DNA from: a virus
IMG/VR virus record: IMGVR_UViG_3300010396_000022
Location: 1 to 44,484 of that record
DNA: 44,484 nt
Direction: 5' to 3' (one strand)
The notes beneath the pieces are model-generated. The model did no database searches, had not been told where the DNA came from, and saw nothing but the letters and a program-made list of their open reading frames with translations. Each line of letters starts with the position of its first letter. Position 1 is the stretch's first letter. A program made the position numbers and the translations under genes. Shown piece after piece: positions 37,558 through 43,359 of this stretch.

Positions 37558-38028
37558 TCAGTTGGTTTCGATGAAATACCTGGACCCGTCAGCGCGATAT
37601 CTGGCCTTGGCTTTCAGCGTCTCCAATATCCCGTTCAGCTCGGTTGTCTCTTCCTCACTCATCGGCTCACCGCGACGGTCCATAAGGGGCTTCTTCGGTG
37701 GCGGTCCCTCGATCACGGGCGCCGAAATATGCGCGCTCCGTCTCTCCCGCTTCACCGCAACCAGCTTGGCGATCTCCGGCACAATCTGCGAAGGGCGTGT
37801 GACCGAGCGGCGAACCTCCATTGAAACCGCAGCGACTTCCGAAGCGTGAATGCCTTGCAGAGCGTCGATGGCGCATGTGATCCAGATGGCTTGCTGGTCC
37901 GCGCTCATCGTGACCGGAGCGACCAAACCGAGCATCTTCGCCAGCTCAGTTGAAAGGATCTCCGCTTCGTATCGCGGCCTGGACTCTTGCAAGTGCTGTC
38001 CCGGTTGGGTTGGTGTCAGTTCGTTCAT
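37558..38028 (-). CDS. Replication-module protein, 156 aa (helicase-loader position)
   Basis: Follows the replication initiator gene and overlaps its 3' end by 83 nt in another frame if ATG 38028 is used. A later ATG at 37935 would avoid the overlap. Helical N-terminal half (L-A-K-M-L-G-L-V-A-P), charged middle and polar C-terminus. In lambda-like phages this slot holds a helicase loader, but no ATPase motif is seen; function is inference. Confidence 0.7.
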   Translation of the reverse strand: MNELTPTQPGQHLQESRPRYEAEILSTELAKMLGLVAPVTMSADQQAIWITCAIDALQGIHASEVAAVSMEVRRSVTRPSQIVPEIAKLVAVKRERRSAHISAPVIEGPPPKKPLMDRRGEPMSEEETTELNGILETLKAKARYRADGSRYFIETN

Positions 38029-38671
38029 TTCGCCGCGTCCGTTCGTTTAAGACCCATTCCAGCTTCACGGTCGTCCAACCTCGCTCCACAGCGAGGGCGA
38101 TCATCTCTCCAGGCGGAAAACCGTGCTCCGCGAGAACGACGAGGTTGTTCGTGATCCCGGCGTAAGCGGTCGCGCTCATCCCAGCCTTCCGCCGCTTCGG
38201 GCTATTCAGAAAGTCGCGCCAGACTTCTTCAGGAACATTGGGAGGAGCGGGAAACTCATCTCGCTTGCGCGCGGGTCTAGCTGAAGAAGCTTTAGCTTCT
38301 GAAGCTACTGGTTCCCTAATAGTATCCGTGTCCCGTTTTTGGGACTCTTTGGAGGAAAAAGTGGAACTGTTCCGTTTTTGGAACTGTTCCGTTTTTGGGA
38401 CGCTTTCAAGGTGGAGCGAATAGACCTTTATTTGGCCCGTTTCCCCGCTACGCCTGCCTGTGTCGCTGATGAGGTTGCTGCGCTCGAGTTCGTCCAGCGC
38501 AGCGATAACAGTTTTACGGTTGAGCCCAGTCCAGTCAGCTATCCACGCCGTTGATGGGCGTGACGCATTCTCTTCAGTGTTGTGCCTATCGGCGAGCGCG
38601 AGAAGCACAAGCTTTCTCGCCGCCGTTCCCGGCTGGCATTTTCCAGCCCATGCGAGAGCATCGAAGCTCAT
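37946..38671 (-). CDS. Replication initiator with winged HTH (lambda O-like role)
   Basis: 241 residues. N-terminus (about 10-85) is a winged helix-turn-helix: K-L-V-L-L-A-L-A-D-R-H-N, S-T-A-W-I-A-D-W-T-G-L-N-R-K-T-V-I-A-A-L-D-E-L-E-R, then a beta wing I-K-V-Y-S-L. A linker (about 90-130) is encoded by the iterons at 38330-38401. The C-terminal domain carries F-P-P-G-E-M-I-A-L-A-V-E-R-G-W. The combination of an origin-type DNA-binding domain, in-gene iterons and a loader-like partner downstream indicates replication initiation. Confidence 0.82.
   Translation of the reverse strand: MSFDALAWAGKCQPGTAARKLVLLALADRHNTEENASRPSTAWIADWTGLNRKTVIAALDELERSNLISDTGRRSGETGQIKVYSLHLESVPKTEQFQKRNSSTFSSKESQKRDTDTIREPVASEAKASSARPARKRDEFPAPPNVPEEVWRDFLNSPKRRKAGMSATAYAGITNNLVVLAEHGFPPGEMIALAVERGWTTVKLEWVLNERTRRNERTDTNPTGTALARVQAAIRSGDPFN
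38285..38300. repeat. Palindrome AGAAGCT / AGCTTCT next to iterons
   Basis: Perfect 7-bp inverted repeat with 2-nt centre inside the replication initiator gene, followed by a further GAAGCT half-site. It may be part of the origin. Confidence 0.45.
38330..38401. repeat. ori: Three palindromic iterons inside the replication gene: candidate origin
   Basis: Copies at 38330-38345 (GTCCC-GTTTTT-GGGAC), 38369-38384 (GTTCC-GTTTTT-GGAAC) and 38386-38401 (GTTCC-GTTTTT-GGGAC). Copies 2 and 3 start 17 nt apart; copies 1 and 2 are 39 nt apart. They lie in the linker part of the initiator gene, the arrangement known for lambda ori inside gene O. Confidence 0.78.
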
Positions 38672-38692
38672 GCCGGAAAATTACACGATTGA

Positions 38693-38711
38693 GGCCACGG
38701 GAAGCGTGGCC
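38693..38711 (-). promoter_or_regulatory. Hairpin upstream of the replication initiator
   Basis: GGCCACG and CGTGGCC form a perfect 7-bp stem with a 5-nt loop, 22 nt before the initiator ATG (38671). No U-run follows. It could attenuate or regulate translation of the initiator. Confidence 0.45.
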
Positions 38712-38753
38712 GATATTTCATTAACTTGTCAGGATCGGCGGTTTTCCACAGCT

Positions 38754-39020
38754 TCATGGGCGCTCGTCTCCGTACGCCTCTGGAGAGCGCTGTTCTCGAA
38801 GGAGCTTCTCCAACAGCTCCAACTCTTCCTCCCGATGGCGCTCAAGAATTTCGCCGTGCGAGGATTCCAGCATGGTTTCGAGCTTGTGAAACTGCTTGTG
38901 AAGGGCAGTGTGGCTTCTGCCGAACTCCGTCTGCAATCTCTTGAACGGAGCGCCATCGATCTTCTTTCGCCGGACAAGCCTAACGCTGTCCTCGGGTTTC
39001 CAACGGGGAAGAGCAGTCAT
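38754..39020 (-). CDS. Myb/SANT-like DNA-binding protein, 88 aa
   Basis: ATG 39020 makes an ATGA overlap with the small HTH gene; the longer reading from 39095 lies inside it. R-W-K-P-E-D-S-V-R-L-V ... G-A-P-F-K-R-L-Q-T-E-F-G-R-S-H-T-A-L follows the W-x-x-E-D and G-R-S-x-x-A-L pattern of Myb/SANT or GcrA-like helices. Residues about 45-80 are a strong coiled coil. A regulator is likely; target unknown. Confidence 0.72.
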   Translation of the reverse strand: MTALPRWKPEDSVRLVRRKKIDGAPFKRLQTEFGRSHTALHKQFHKLETMLESSHGEILERHREEELELLEKLLREQRSPEAYGDERP

Positions 39021-39166
39021 CGCGCCTGCCACCCATATCTGGCGCAGACCTTCGACCATGCCCTTTGAACAGCCTTGTAGCTTATCCCCAGACACTCAGC
39101 GCATTGTGATGGTGTTCCACCATAGGCGGCCATCCATTCGGATACCTGGTCTTGACGGGGAGTCAT
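39017..39166 (-). CDS. Small HTH protein, 49 aa
   Basis: ATG 39166 overlaps the VRR-NUC stop (ATGA) and its own TGA overlaps the next ATG (ATGA). The sequence shows an HTH of the sigma-region-4 type (S-Q-C-A-E-C-L-G-I-S-Y-K-A-V-Q-R-A-W) with a basic tail. Both overlaps give strong support for such a short gene. Likely an early regulator. Confidence 0.72.
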   Translation of the reverse strand: MTPRQDQVSEWMAAYGGTPSQCAECLGISYKAVQRAWSKVCARYGWQAR

Positions 39167-39519
39167 CGCCATCCCCACTGCGCCAGCGTCTCAGTCGCAT
39201 CGGCAATCGATCGAACGACCGCATAGGGAATGTGCCAGACGCTCTCGCACAGATTGGCAAATGTCTTCTGTGAAGCCTCCAGCCTTCCGCCTTCGCGCTT
39301 GATCTCGAAGAAGCCGACACGGCGCACAAAGCGGCGGTCCAGCAATAGGAGGTCCGCAGCTCCAGGCATTAATCCAGTAGCCTTGAGCTTTGCCATCTGA
39401 CGACAGCGTGAGGCTTTATCACCGGCAAGGACAGCGCCGTTCGGTATGGCGAGCGAGTCAATGCCGACGCGCGCCAAATAGGCTCGAACGTCTTTTTGAA
39501 CGGAGGCTTCGGATTGCAT
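39163..39519 (-). CDS. VRR-NUC domain nuclease
   Basis: 118 residues. P-N-G-A-V-L-A ... G-L-M-P-G-A-A-D-L-L-L-L ... F-F-E-I-K-R-E-G-G-R-L-E-A-S-Q is the PD-(D/E)XK core (Asp then Glu-x-Lys) of the VRR-NUC family, small phage nucleases linked to branched-DNA or Holliday-junction cutting. Joined by TAATG to the deaminase upstream. Confidence 0.88.
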   Translation of the reverse strand: MQSEASVQKDVRAYLARVGIDSLAIPNGAVLAGDKASRCRQMAKLKATGLMPGAADLLLLDRRFVRRVGFFEIKREGGRLEASQKTFANLCESVWHIPYAVVRSIADATETLAQWGWR

Positions 39520-39842
39520 TATGCTGCCTCCTCGGGCGGAGAACCGATGACGATCTCGACGCCGTGTTCAGCAGCTACGCGCTTGCAGTTGTCGCAGGCG
39601 TAGTAATGGCCCTCCAGGTAAAGCGTGCCGCCGCGAGCGCGGTCTCCGGCTGCCAGGCAGGCGTTGACTTCAGCATGGGCTGGCTGGTCACAGATGCTCT
39701 TGCAAAGCTCATATCCGACGCCGGTAGGCATTCCCTCGCGCGGACACATTCGCTGCGGATTGCGGACGTAGTTTGTGCCGACGTATCGGGAACCGTCCGG
39801 AGCGATGATCGTGGCTCTTGTGGTGAGTTTGGCGCAGGTCAT
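39519..39842 (-). CDS. Cytidine/deoxycytidylate deaminase-like protein
   Basis: 107 residues from ATG 39842 (ATGA overlap with the methyltransferase-like gene). Zinc site is complete: His56-Ala-Glu58 (A-H-A-E) and Cys83-x-x-Cys86 (A-C-D-N-C-K). An extra N-terminal Cys/Arg-containing region (about 25-50) resembles dCMP deaminases. It could convert dCMP to dUMP or act on another base or nucleotide. Linkage to a cytosine methyltransferase-like gene may point to nucleotide-pool or base-modification use. Confidence 0.82.
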   Translation of the reverse strand: MTCAKLTTRATIIAPDGSRYVGTNYVRNPQRMCPREGMPTGVGYELCKSICDQPAHAEVNACLAAGDRARGGTLYLEGHYYACDNCKRVAAEHGVEIVIGSPPEEAA

Positions 39843-40459
39843 GCTGCCTGCCTTTCGGTAAGCAGTGATCCCCATTGATCGGCCATCGCGTCGGCAACAG
39901 ATGGGAAGAACTTTGCCCGCTCTTTTGCGTTCTTACCTTGATGGAAGTAGGCGCGGTAAATTTGGCCGGCTCTCGCGCCGCTCTTGCGGACGTATTCAGC
40001 TTTGGGAGGAGCTTCGACGATCGATGTGGCGAACAACGGCGGAAGGTTATTCAGCCATAGACATATGCGCTTACGCTCCGGCGTTCCGAACTCGAACGGG
40101 TTGATTTCCTGATCTGGCCGGCGAAATGCTTTGCAGGCGTATCCGCGCGGGTTTTCCAGTGCCACATGGGGAACTGGAGCATTGTAGAGGGCGAGAAAGA
40201 ACTTCAGCGCATGCTCGCGAAGCTCCGCTCTTCCTTCGTCGTTCCAGTTTGCAGCTCCGGCGTAGGTCAGATAGGTGCACGGCGGGAAGCCGACGAGCAA
40301 ATCCCACCCGTTGCCGACGATGTCGAAAACGTCTCCTTGGTAGTGCGGACCAGGAGATTCGGTCGGTAACAGATCGCAGCTCATTGCGTCGTGTCCGCGT
40401 GCTAAAAACGCATCGCGAACGACCTCTGAATATTCGCACGCAATGAGAACCCGAGCCAT
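39839..40459 (-). CDS. DNA cytosine-C5 methyltransferase-like protein
   Basis: 206 residues. L-I-A-C-E-Y-S-E-V-V-R-D-A-F (SAM-binding), C-D-L-L-P, D-L-L-V-G-F-P-P-C-T-Y-L (catalytic Pro-Cys, Cys61) and A-L-E-N-P (102-104) are the C5-methyltransferase motifs in order. It is short, lacking a large target-recognition domain, like many phage-type Dcm-like proteins. It may protect phage DNA or regulate genes. Some members of this group may be inactive; activity is unproven. Confidence 0.85.
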   Translation of the reverse strand: MARVLIACEYSEVVRDAFLARGHDAMSCDLLPTESPGPHYQGDVFDIVGNGWDLLVGFPPCTYLTYAGAANWNDEGRAELREHALKFFLALYNAPVPHVALENPRGYACKAFRRPDQEINPFEFGTPERKRICLWLNNLPPLFATSIVEAPPKAEYVRKSGARAGQIYRAYFHQGKNAKERAKFFPSVADAMADQWGSLLTERQAA

Positions 40460-40492
40460 CGCTCTACACCGCCCTGTTATATGAGGGGGGAG

Positions 40493-40789
40493 TCACTGGT
40501 TGAGCCGCAGCTCGCGCTGCTTGGCGCGGAAGGATTTCTCGGCTTCGTCGAGATTGTAGATCAGCCGGTCCTGCAGCTCTGGCCATTTCGCGACCGCCTT
40601 GAGCCAACAAGACATTGGCATTTCAGCCCCGCCGCAGATATTCTGGTGGACTGATTGCGCCTCTCGTTCGATAGCCTTGCCGATCTTGGAGAGCGTAAGT
40701 TCGTTGGCGTTCTTGAAGTGCAAAAGAGCAACAGCCATCGCGGCCTGAATCGCCTCGCAATCGTATTCAAGGAAAATTGAATCGGTCAT
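40493..40789 (-). CDS. Hypothetical protein, 98 aa
   Basis: ATGA overlap with the upstream small membrane gene. A helical protein (E-A-I-Q-A-A-M-A-V-A-L-L-H-F-K-N-A-N-E) with several conserved-looking Trp/Gln residues and a basic C-terminus. Function unknown; spacer of 33 nt before the methyltransferase gene. Confidence 0.7.
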   Translation of the reverse strand: MTDSIFLEYDCEAIQAAMAVALLHFKNANELTLSKIGKAIEREAQSVHQNICGGAEMPMSCWLKAVAKWPELQDRLIYNLDEAEKSFRAKQRELRLNQ

Positions 40790-40962
40790 GGGTTAGGTGC
40801 GCCCCCGAAATGACCGAGGGCATCATCTGGAACGGGGACGTTCGGCCAGTCGCCGTAAGCCTCGCCGTGCGCGTCAATCTCGGGCTCGTGCGTAACAAAC
40901 CACGCCAGCGATCCGAGAAAAGCGAACCACAGAATAAGGGAGATGATGGAGGCGGGTTCCAT
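40786..40962 (-). CDS. Small membrane protein, 58 aa
   Basis: ATG 40962 directly follows the stop of the upstream membrane gene and the stop overlaps the next ATG (ATGA). One N-terminal membrane segment (S-I-I-S-L-I-L-W-F-A-F-L-G-S-L-A-W-F-V), then an acidic tail. Function unknown. Confidence 0.65.
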   Translation of the reverse strand: MEPASIISLILWFAFLGSLAWFVTHEPEIDAHGEAYGDWPNVPVPDDALGHFGGAPNP

Positions 40963-41163
40963 TTATGCGGTCTCCGCGAACGCAGCCGCGAGAAACAGGC
41001 CAGCCATCCCAAGGAACGCCGCAATCATGCGCGCTTCTATGGGCCAATCCCCGGCGTCGAAGTCCCACATTACGAAGCTTACGCTGAGATAAACCAGCAA
41101 CTGCCAGAGGCTGAACACCATCGCGCCCCACTGAACCGCTCGCTTGGTTCCCCCGCCGCTCAT
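40963..41163 (-). CDS. Small membrane protein, 66 aa
   Basis: ATG 41163. Two membrane segments (about 15-33 and 46-63) around an acidic loop (D-F-D-A-G-D-W-P). Stop immediately followed by the next ATG. In early leftward regions such proteins often act on the cell envelope or in superinfection exclusion; inference. Confidence 0.7.
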   Translation of the reverse strand: MSGGGTKRAVQWGAMVFSLWQLLVYLSVSFVMWDFDAGDWPIEARMIAAFLGMAGLFLAAAFAETA

Positions 41164-41331
41164 CTACAAGAACCTTGCAACCAGTATCGGATGGGGTGTG
41201 GCGTTGCCGCTCTTCGCTGCGCACATGACGGGATCTGCAACCCGCGCGCCGGAGCAGCGTTTACTCATGAGAGCAGAGCGGCCATTTTCAACGCCGCCAC
41301 TGTCGTTGGTTTGGAGCTCCAGCGCTGCCAT
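41164..41331 (-). CDS. Possible small protein, 55 aa
   Basis: ATG 41331 lies 3 nt after the previous stop and the TAG abuts the next ATG, so it fits the gene chain, but the sequence has no clear fold. Its 3' end shares 15 nt with the 3' end of the 50-aa gene at 41617 and encodes the same last residues (P-I-L-V-A-R-F-L), suggesting duplication or rearrangement. Confidence 0.4.
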   Translation of the reverse strand: MAALELQTNDSGGVENGRSALMSKRCSGARVADPVMCAAKSGNATPHPILVARFL

Positions 41332-41334
41332 GTT

Positions 41335-41604
41335 TCAGCCGATGTGCGCGAGGGTTTCGACGCGCGCTTCGAGCGTGCCGATTGCGTCGAAAAGCGAGTC
41401 GAGGTCGTTACGGTAGCAATCCTGCGACGGGTCGGTGGCTTGGGCGGTCTCCGGCGATTGGCCGTGGAAGTTGTCGAGGAATGTCTGAACCTTCCACGAT
41501 GCGACAGAAACGCGCTCGGCAGCGGCTTTCAATCGCCCAAGTTCGGGCTGCGGCCTGACAGCTTGTTGGACAGCCTGTGCGGCAATTTGGCCAGTCGCGT
41601 TCAT
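41335..41604 (-). CDS. Hypothetical protein, 89 aa
   Basis: Three ATGs in a row at 41610-41604 follow AAGGAGA; the third gives the best spacing. An alanine/glutamine-rich helical protein with a central polar region and a C-terminal coiled coil (L-F-D-A-I-G-T-L-E-A-R-V-E-T-L). Function unknown. Confidence 0.65.
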   Translation of the reverse strand: MNATGQIAAQAVQQAVRPQPELGRLKAAAERVSVASWKVQTFLDNFHGQSPETAQATDPSQDCYRNDLDSLFDAIGTLEARVETLAHIG

Positions 41605-41616
41605 CATCATTCTCCT

Positions 41617-41769
41617 TCAAAGAAATCGTGCAACCAGTATCGGAACCAGCTTGGGAACCGACAAAAGCACCGCCTCGAATATGCAACCGGCAGTCCAGAA
41701 GCAGAGGCCGACAAGCTGCCATTTGAGAAGCTTGCCGTAGCTACGGGCTATGGTGGTGAGAGCGCTCAT
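41617..41769 (-). CDS. Small membrane protein, 50 aa
   Basis: ATG 41769 makes an ATGA overlap with the Cro-like gene. One or two membrane segments (about 16-36 and 38-50, L-V-G-L-C-F-W-T-A-G-C-I-F-E-A-V-L-L). Ends P-I-L-V-A-R-F-L, the same residues that end the frame at 41164. Function unknown. Confidence 0.6.
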   Translation of the reverse strand: MSALTTIARSYGKLLKWQLVGLCFWTAGCIFEAVLLSVPKLVPILVARFL

Positions 41770-42005
41770 GCTGCCTCGCGCTCTTTCGGCGGCGTCCACG
41801 GGTCGTGCCGCTCGAACACGGCCATTTCATCTTCAGTCAGCGGCGCGATTGTCGGGTGCTTCCACCCCGTTCCCCTAAAGATCGCAATCGCCAGCGAGCG
41901 CGGCGGGATGCGGCGCTTCTCTGGATCGTCGCTCAAGATCATGCTGGCGTAGGACGAGCTGATGCCCGTAGCATCGACCAACTGCTTGGGAGTGGGGGAA
42001 TCCAT
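41766..42005 (-). CDS. Cro-like HTH regulator, first gene of leftward operon
   Basis: 79 residues. K-Q-L-V-D-A-T-G-I-S-S-S-Y-A-S-M-I-L-S-D-D is a Cro/YdaS-type helix-turn-helix, followed by R-S-L-A-I-A-I-F and a Trp/Pro-rich acidic tail. It is transcribed divergently from the CI-like repressor across operators O1-O3. By analogy to lambda it would shift the switch towards lytic growth. Confidence 0.82.
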   Translation of the reverse strand: MDSPTPKQLVDATGISSSYASMILSDDPEKRRIPPRSLAIAIFRGTGWKHPTIAPLTEDEMAVFERHDPWTPPKEREAA

Positions 42006-42014
42006 CCCCCACTT

Positions 42015-42029
42015 GTCACATATTGTGAC
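42015..42029. promoter_or_regulatory. Operator O1: GTCACA-TAT-TGTGAC
   Basis: Perfect 6-3-6 palindrome overlapping the -10 of the leftward promoter (TAGTCA on the minus strand, 42031-42026), 10 nt from the Cro-like ATG. Confidence 0.8.
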
Positions 42030-42054
42030 TACTAGCGCAAGCCCCGATTTTCAC
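42026..42054 (-). promoter_or_regulatory. Leftward early promoter (Cro-like / replication)
   Basis: On the minus strand GTGAAA (42054-42049), 17 nt, TAGTCA (42031-42026). Both hexamers sit within operator O2 or O1. The arrangement matches the rightward promoter at 42648, including a GCTTG-x-CG block in the spacer. Assignment is by this symmetry. Confidence 0.55.
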
Positions 42055-42064
42055 AGCCTGTGCG
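42050..42064. promoter_or_regulatory. Operator O2: TTCACA-GCC-TGTGCG
   Basis: TCACA-N3-TGTG with one mismatch in the outer half; overlaps the -35 of the leftward promoter. Confidence 0.65.
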
Positions 42065-42075
42065 TGCCGCATCTT

Positions 42076-42090
42076 GTCACAGAATGCGAT
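42076..42090. promoter_or_regulatory. Operator O3: GTCACA-GAA-TGCGAT
   Basis: One perfect and one degenerate half-site, ending immediately before the repressor ATG at 42091. It could mediate repressor autoregulation. Confidence 0.55.
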
Positions 42091-42423
42091 ATGCGCTGTA
42101 TGGACGGCGACAAAAACGGTGGCCCGGTCTATCTGCGGGCCTGGCGCGAATATCGCAAGATGACGCAAGAGCAACTTGCGGAGGCGGTCGGAACGAACGC
42201 TAACATGATCCAGTATCTGGAGACCGGAGAGCGCGGATTATCTGCCAAATGGGCCAGAAGGCTAGCCCCGGCGCTGAAAACGACTCCAGGGATGCTCCTC
42301 GATCACAATCCTAACGACCTAGACAGCGACACGCTCGAAATGTGGGCCAACGCAGATGTGCGCCAAAAACGCCAGCTCTCTGAGATCGCGAAGGCGCTTC
42401 TCCGCACGGGGACTAACGACTGA
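42091..42423 (+). CDS. CI-like repressor, HTH only
   Basis: 110 residues from ATG 42091 (ATG 42100 also possible). An XRE helix-turn-helix (M-T-Q-E-Q-L-A-E-A-V-G-T-N-A-N-M-I-Q-Y-L-E-T-G-E) is followed by a short helical region, with no LexA-type peptidase domain, so induction would not be by RecA-stimulated self-cleavage as in lambda. It lies between two operator groups that fit a lysogeny repressor. Overlaps the next gene by one base (TGATG). Confidence 0.88.
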   Translation: MRCMDGDKNGGPVYLRAWREYRKMTQEQLAEAVGTNANMIQYLETGERGLSAKWARRLAPALKTTPGMLLDHNPNDLDSDTLEMWANADVRQKRQLSEIAKALLRTGTND

Positions 42424-42638
42424 TGAAGGTGCGTTGGGAGCTTCTAGTTGGAGCGGCCCTGATTGCTGGCAGCATTGCTATCACGAACCGATGGCAAATA
42501 GCAGTAGCCCCCGCGCAGATATACAGGCTGGATCGGTGGTCAGGGACCGTGACGGCCTGCAACGCGGCTCCCGGAGGAAACGGAAACATGGCCTTGTTCC
42601 AGCCGGGCGCTGATGTTCCATGCAAAGCGACCCCGTAA
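42423..42638 (+). CDS. Small membrane/secreted protein co-transcribed with the repressor
   Basis: 71 residues. N-terminal membrane or signal segment (L-L-V-G-A-A-L-I-A-G-S-I-A-I-T), then a short external domain with Y-R-L-D-R-W-S-G-T-V-T-A-C and two cysteines. TGATG coupling to the repressor predicts expression in the lysogen, so it is a candidate for superinfection exclusion or lysogenic conversion; inference. Confidence 0.72.
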   Translation: MKVRWELLVGAALIAGSIAITNRWQIAVAPAQIYRLDRWSGTVTACNAAPGGNGNMALFQPGADVPCKATP

Positions 42639-42653
42639 TTCACAATATGTGAA
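42639..42653. promoter_or_regulatory. Operator O4: TTCACA-ATA-TGTGAA
   Basis: Perfect 6-3-6 palindrome right after the stop of the 71-aa gene; overlaps the -35 of the rightward promoter. Confidence 0.8.
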
Positions 42654-42676
42654 AAAGTAGCTTGACGATCTAATCA
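42648..42676 (+). promoter_or_regulatory. Rightward early promoter
   Basis: TGTGAA (42648-42653), 17 nt, TAATCA (42671-42676), inside operators O4 and O5. Same order of blocks as in the leftward promoter, so both should respond to the same repressor. A TTGACG at 42662 has no good -10 at normal spacing. Confidence 0.5.
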
Positions 42677-42687
42677 CAATATGTGAC
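42673..42687. promoter_or_regulatory. Operator O5: ATCACA-ATA-TGTGAC
   Basis: Palindromic TCACA-ATA-TGTGA core, identical to the core of O1 read on the other strand. Covers the -10 and start region of the rightward promoter. Confidence 0.78.
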
Positions 42688-42697
42688 AACTCTCCTC

Positions 42698-42716
42698 AAC
42701 GCACAAGCGTGGAGGA
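42698..42716 (+). repeat. Repeated leader AACGCACAAGCGTGGAGGA, copy 1
   Basis: Identical 19-mer at 43337-43355. It contains a small CGC-ACAA-GCG hairpin directly before the GGAGG ribosome site, and ATGG follows after 5 nt. Sets the start of the next gene at 42722. Confidence 0.8.
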
Positions 42717-42721
42717 AAGAG

Positions 42722-43300
42722 ATGGACCCCGACGAGGAATATGTTTCTCCAACCTCAATCTCAGAGGTTGTCGAACGTGAGGATGGGACTCACGAAATAC
42801 GCATTCGCATTGAGCCGCCGTCGCGCGAGGAAATAGCTGATGCTTTGGCTCGCCGCCTGTTTGCCGATTATTCGAACAGCAAAGCCATTCGCGAAACCGC
42901 ACTGGCGGCGTTCGAGAACATGGTCGTCGCCGCTGTCAACTCAGAGGCCAAGGCTGCAATTGCAGACGCGCTAGGGCTCCCTCGCCAGCCAACCGACGAG
43001 TTTGGCAACCCCACGGGCCAATCACGCACATTCGCCCAAATGCTCGGCGAGCAGGTGAAGGCGTGGCAGGAGGAAACCGTCAACGCATATGACGGCAAGC
43101 CGAAGCGTAAGGATGCTTACAACTCCTCAGATATCATCACTAGGCGCGAATACCTGATCCGCCAAGTCGGCGCTGCTGAGTTTGAGAAGCTCGCCAAGGC
43201 TGAAGTTGCCAAGGTTCGCGCCGAAGCGAAGGCCAAGGTTGAAGCCTCGATCAAAAGCGCTGTCGCAAGTTCGCTTACGGCAATGGCGTCTGCGCGATGA
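42722..43300 (+). CDS. First gene of the rightward early operon, 192 aa
   Basis: ATG 42722 after TGGAGGAAAGAG; the reading from 42683 would start inside operator O5. Acidic N-terminus, then a long helical region (about 70-190) ending in Lys/Ala/Glu-rich coiled coil (A-K-A-E-V-A-K-V-R-A-E-A-K-A-K-V-E). A Q-T-F-A-Q-M-L-like segment and N-A-Y-D-G-K-P lie in the middle. No family recognised. Being first under repressor control, it may be an early takeover or regulatory protein. Confidence 0.75.
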   Translation: MDPDEEYVSPTSISEVVEREDGTHEIRIRIEPPSREEIADALARRLFADYSNSKAIRETALAAFENMVVAAVNSEAKAAIADALGLPRQPTDEFGNPTGQSRTFAQMLGEQVKAWQEETVNAYDGKPKRKDAYNSSDIITRREYLIRQVGAAEFEKLAKAEVAKVRAEAKAKVEASIKSAVASSLTAMASAR

Positions 43301-43319
43301 CCCTCCGTCTCGTCACAGA
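43297..43319 (+). repeat. 23-bp direct repeat (copy at 44281-44303)
   Basis: Exact 23-nt repeat covering the first codons of the gene at 44281. The two copies are 984 nt apart, each placed at the end of an upstream gene through an ATGA overlap. Confidence 0.8.
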
Positions 43320-43338
43320 CAATACCCCCAACAATTAA
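43297..43338 (+). pseudogene. Truncated 13-codon copy of the 44281 gene start
   Basis: ATG 43297 makes an ATGA overlap and encodes M-T-L-R-L-V-T-D before diverging and stopping at TAA 43336-43338. The first 23 nt are identical to 44281-44303, the start of the small membrane-protein gene. It is either a decayed duplicate or a real short coupling peptide. Confidence 0.5.
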
Positions 43339-43355
43339 CGCACAAGCGTGGAGGA
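43337..43355 (+). repeat. Repeated leader AACGCACAAGCGTGGAGGA, copy 2
   Basis: Identical to 42698-42716. It precedes the ATG at 43360 with the same spacing class (4-5 nt between GGAGGA and ATG). Confidence 0.8.
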
Positions 43356-43359
43356 TGAG

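Noticed and set aside
38330-38401. A CRISPR-like array
   Set aside because: The repeats are three short palindromes with unequal spacing inside a coding gene, without spacers of constant length. They fit replication iterons.
40777-41952. A 391-codon plus-strand open frame
   Set aside because: It lies opposite a chain of small minus-strand genes joined by ATGA or stop-start overlaps with good ribosome sites. Its composition looks like a shadow of those.
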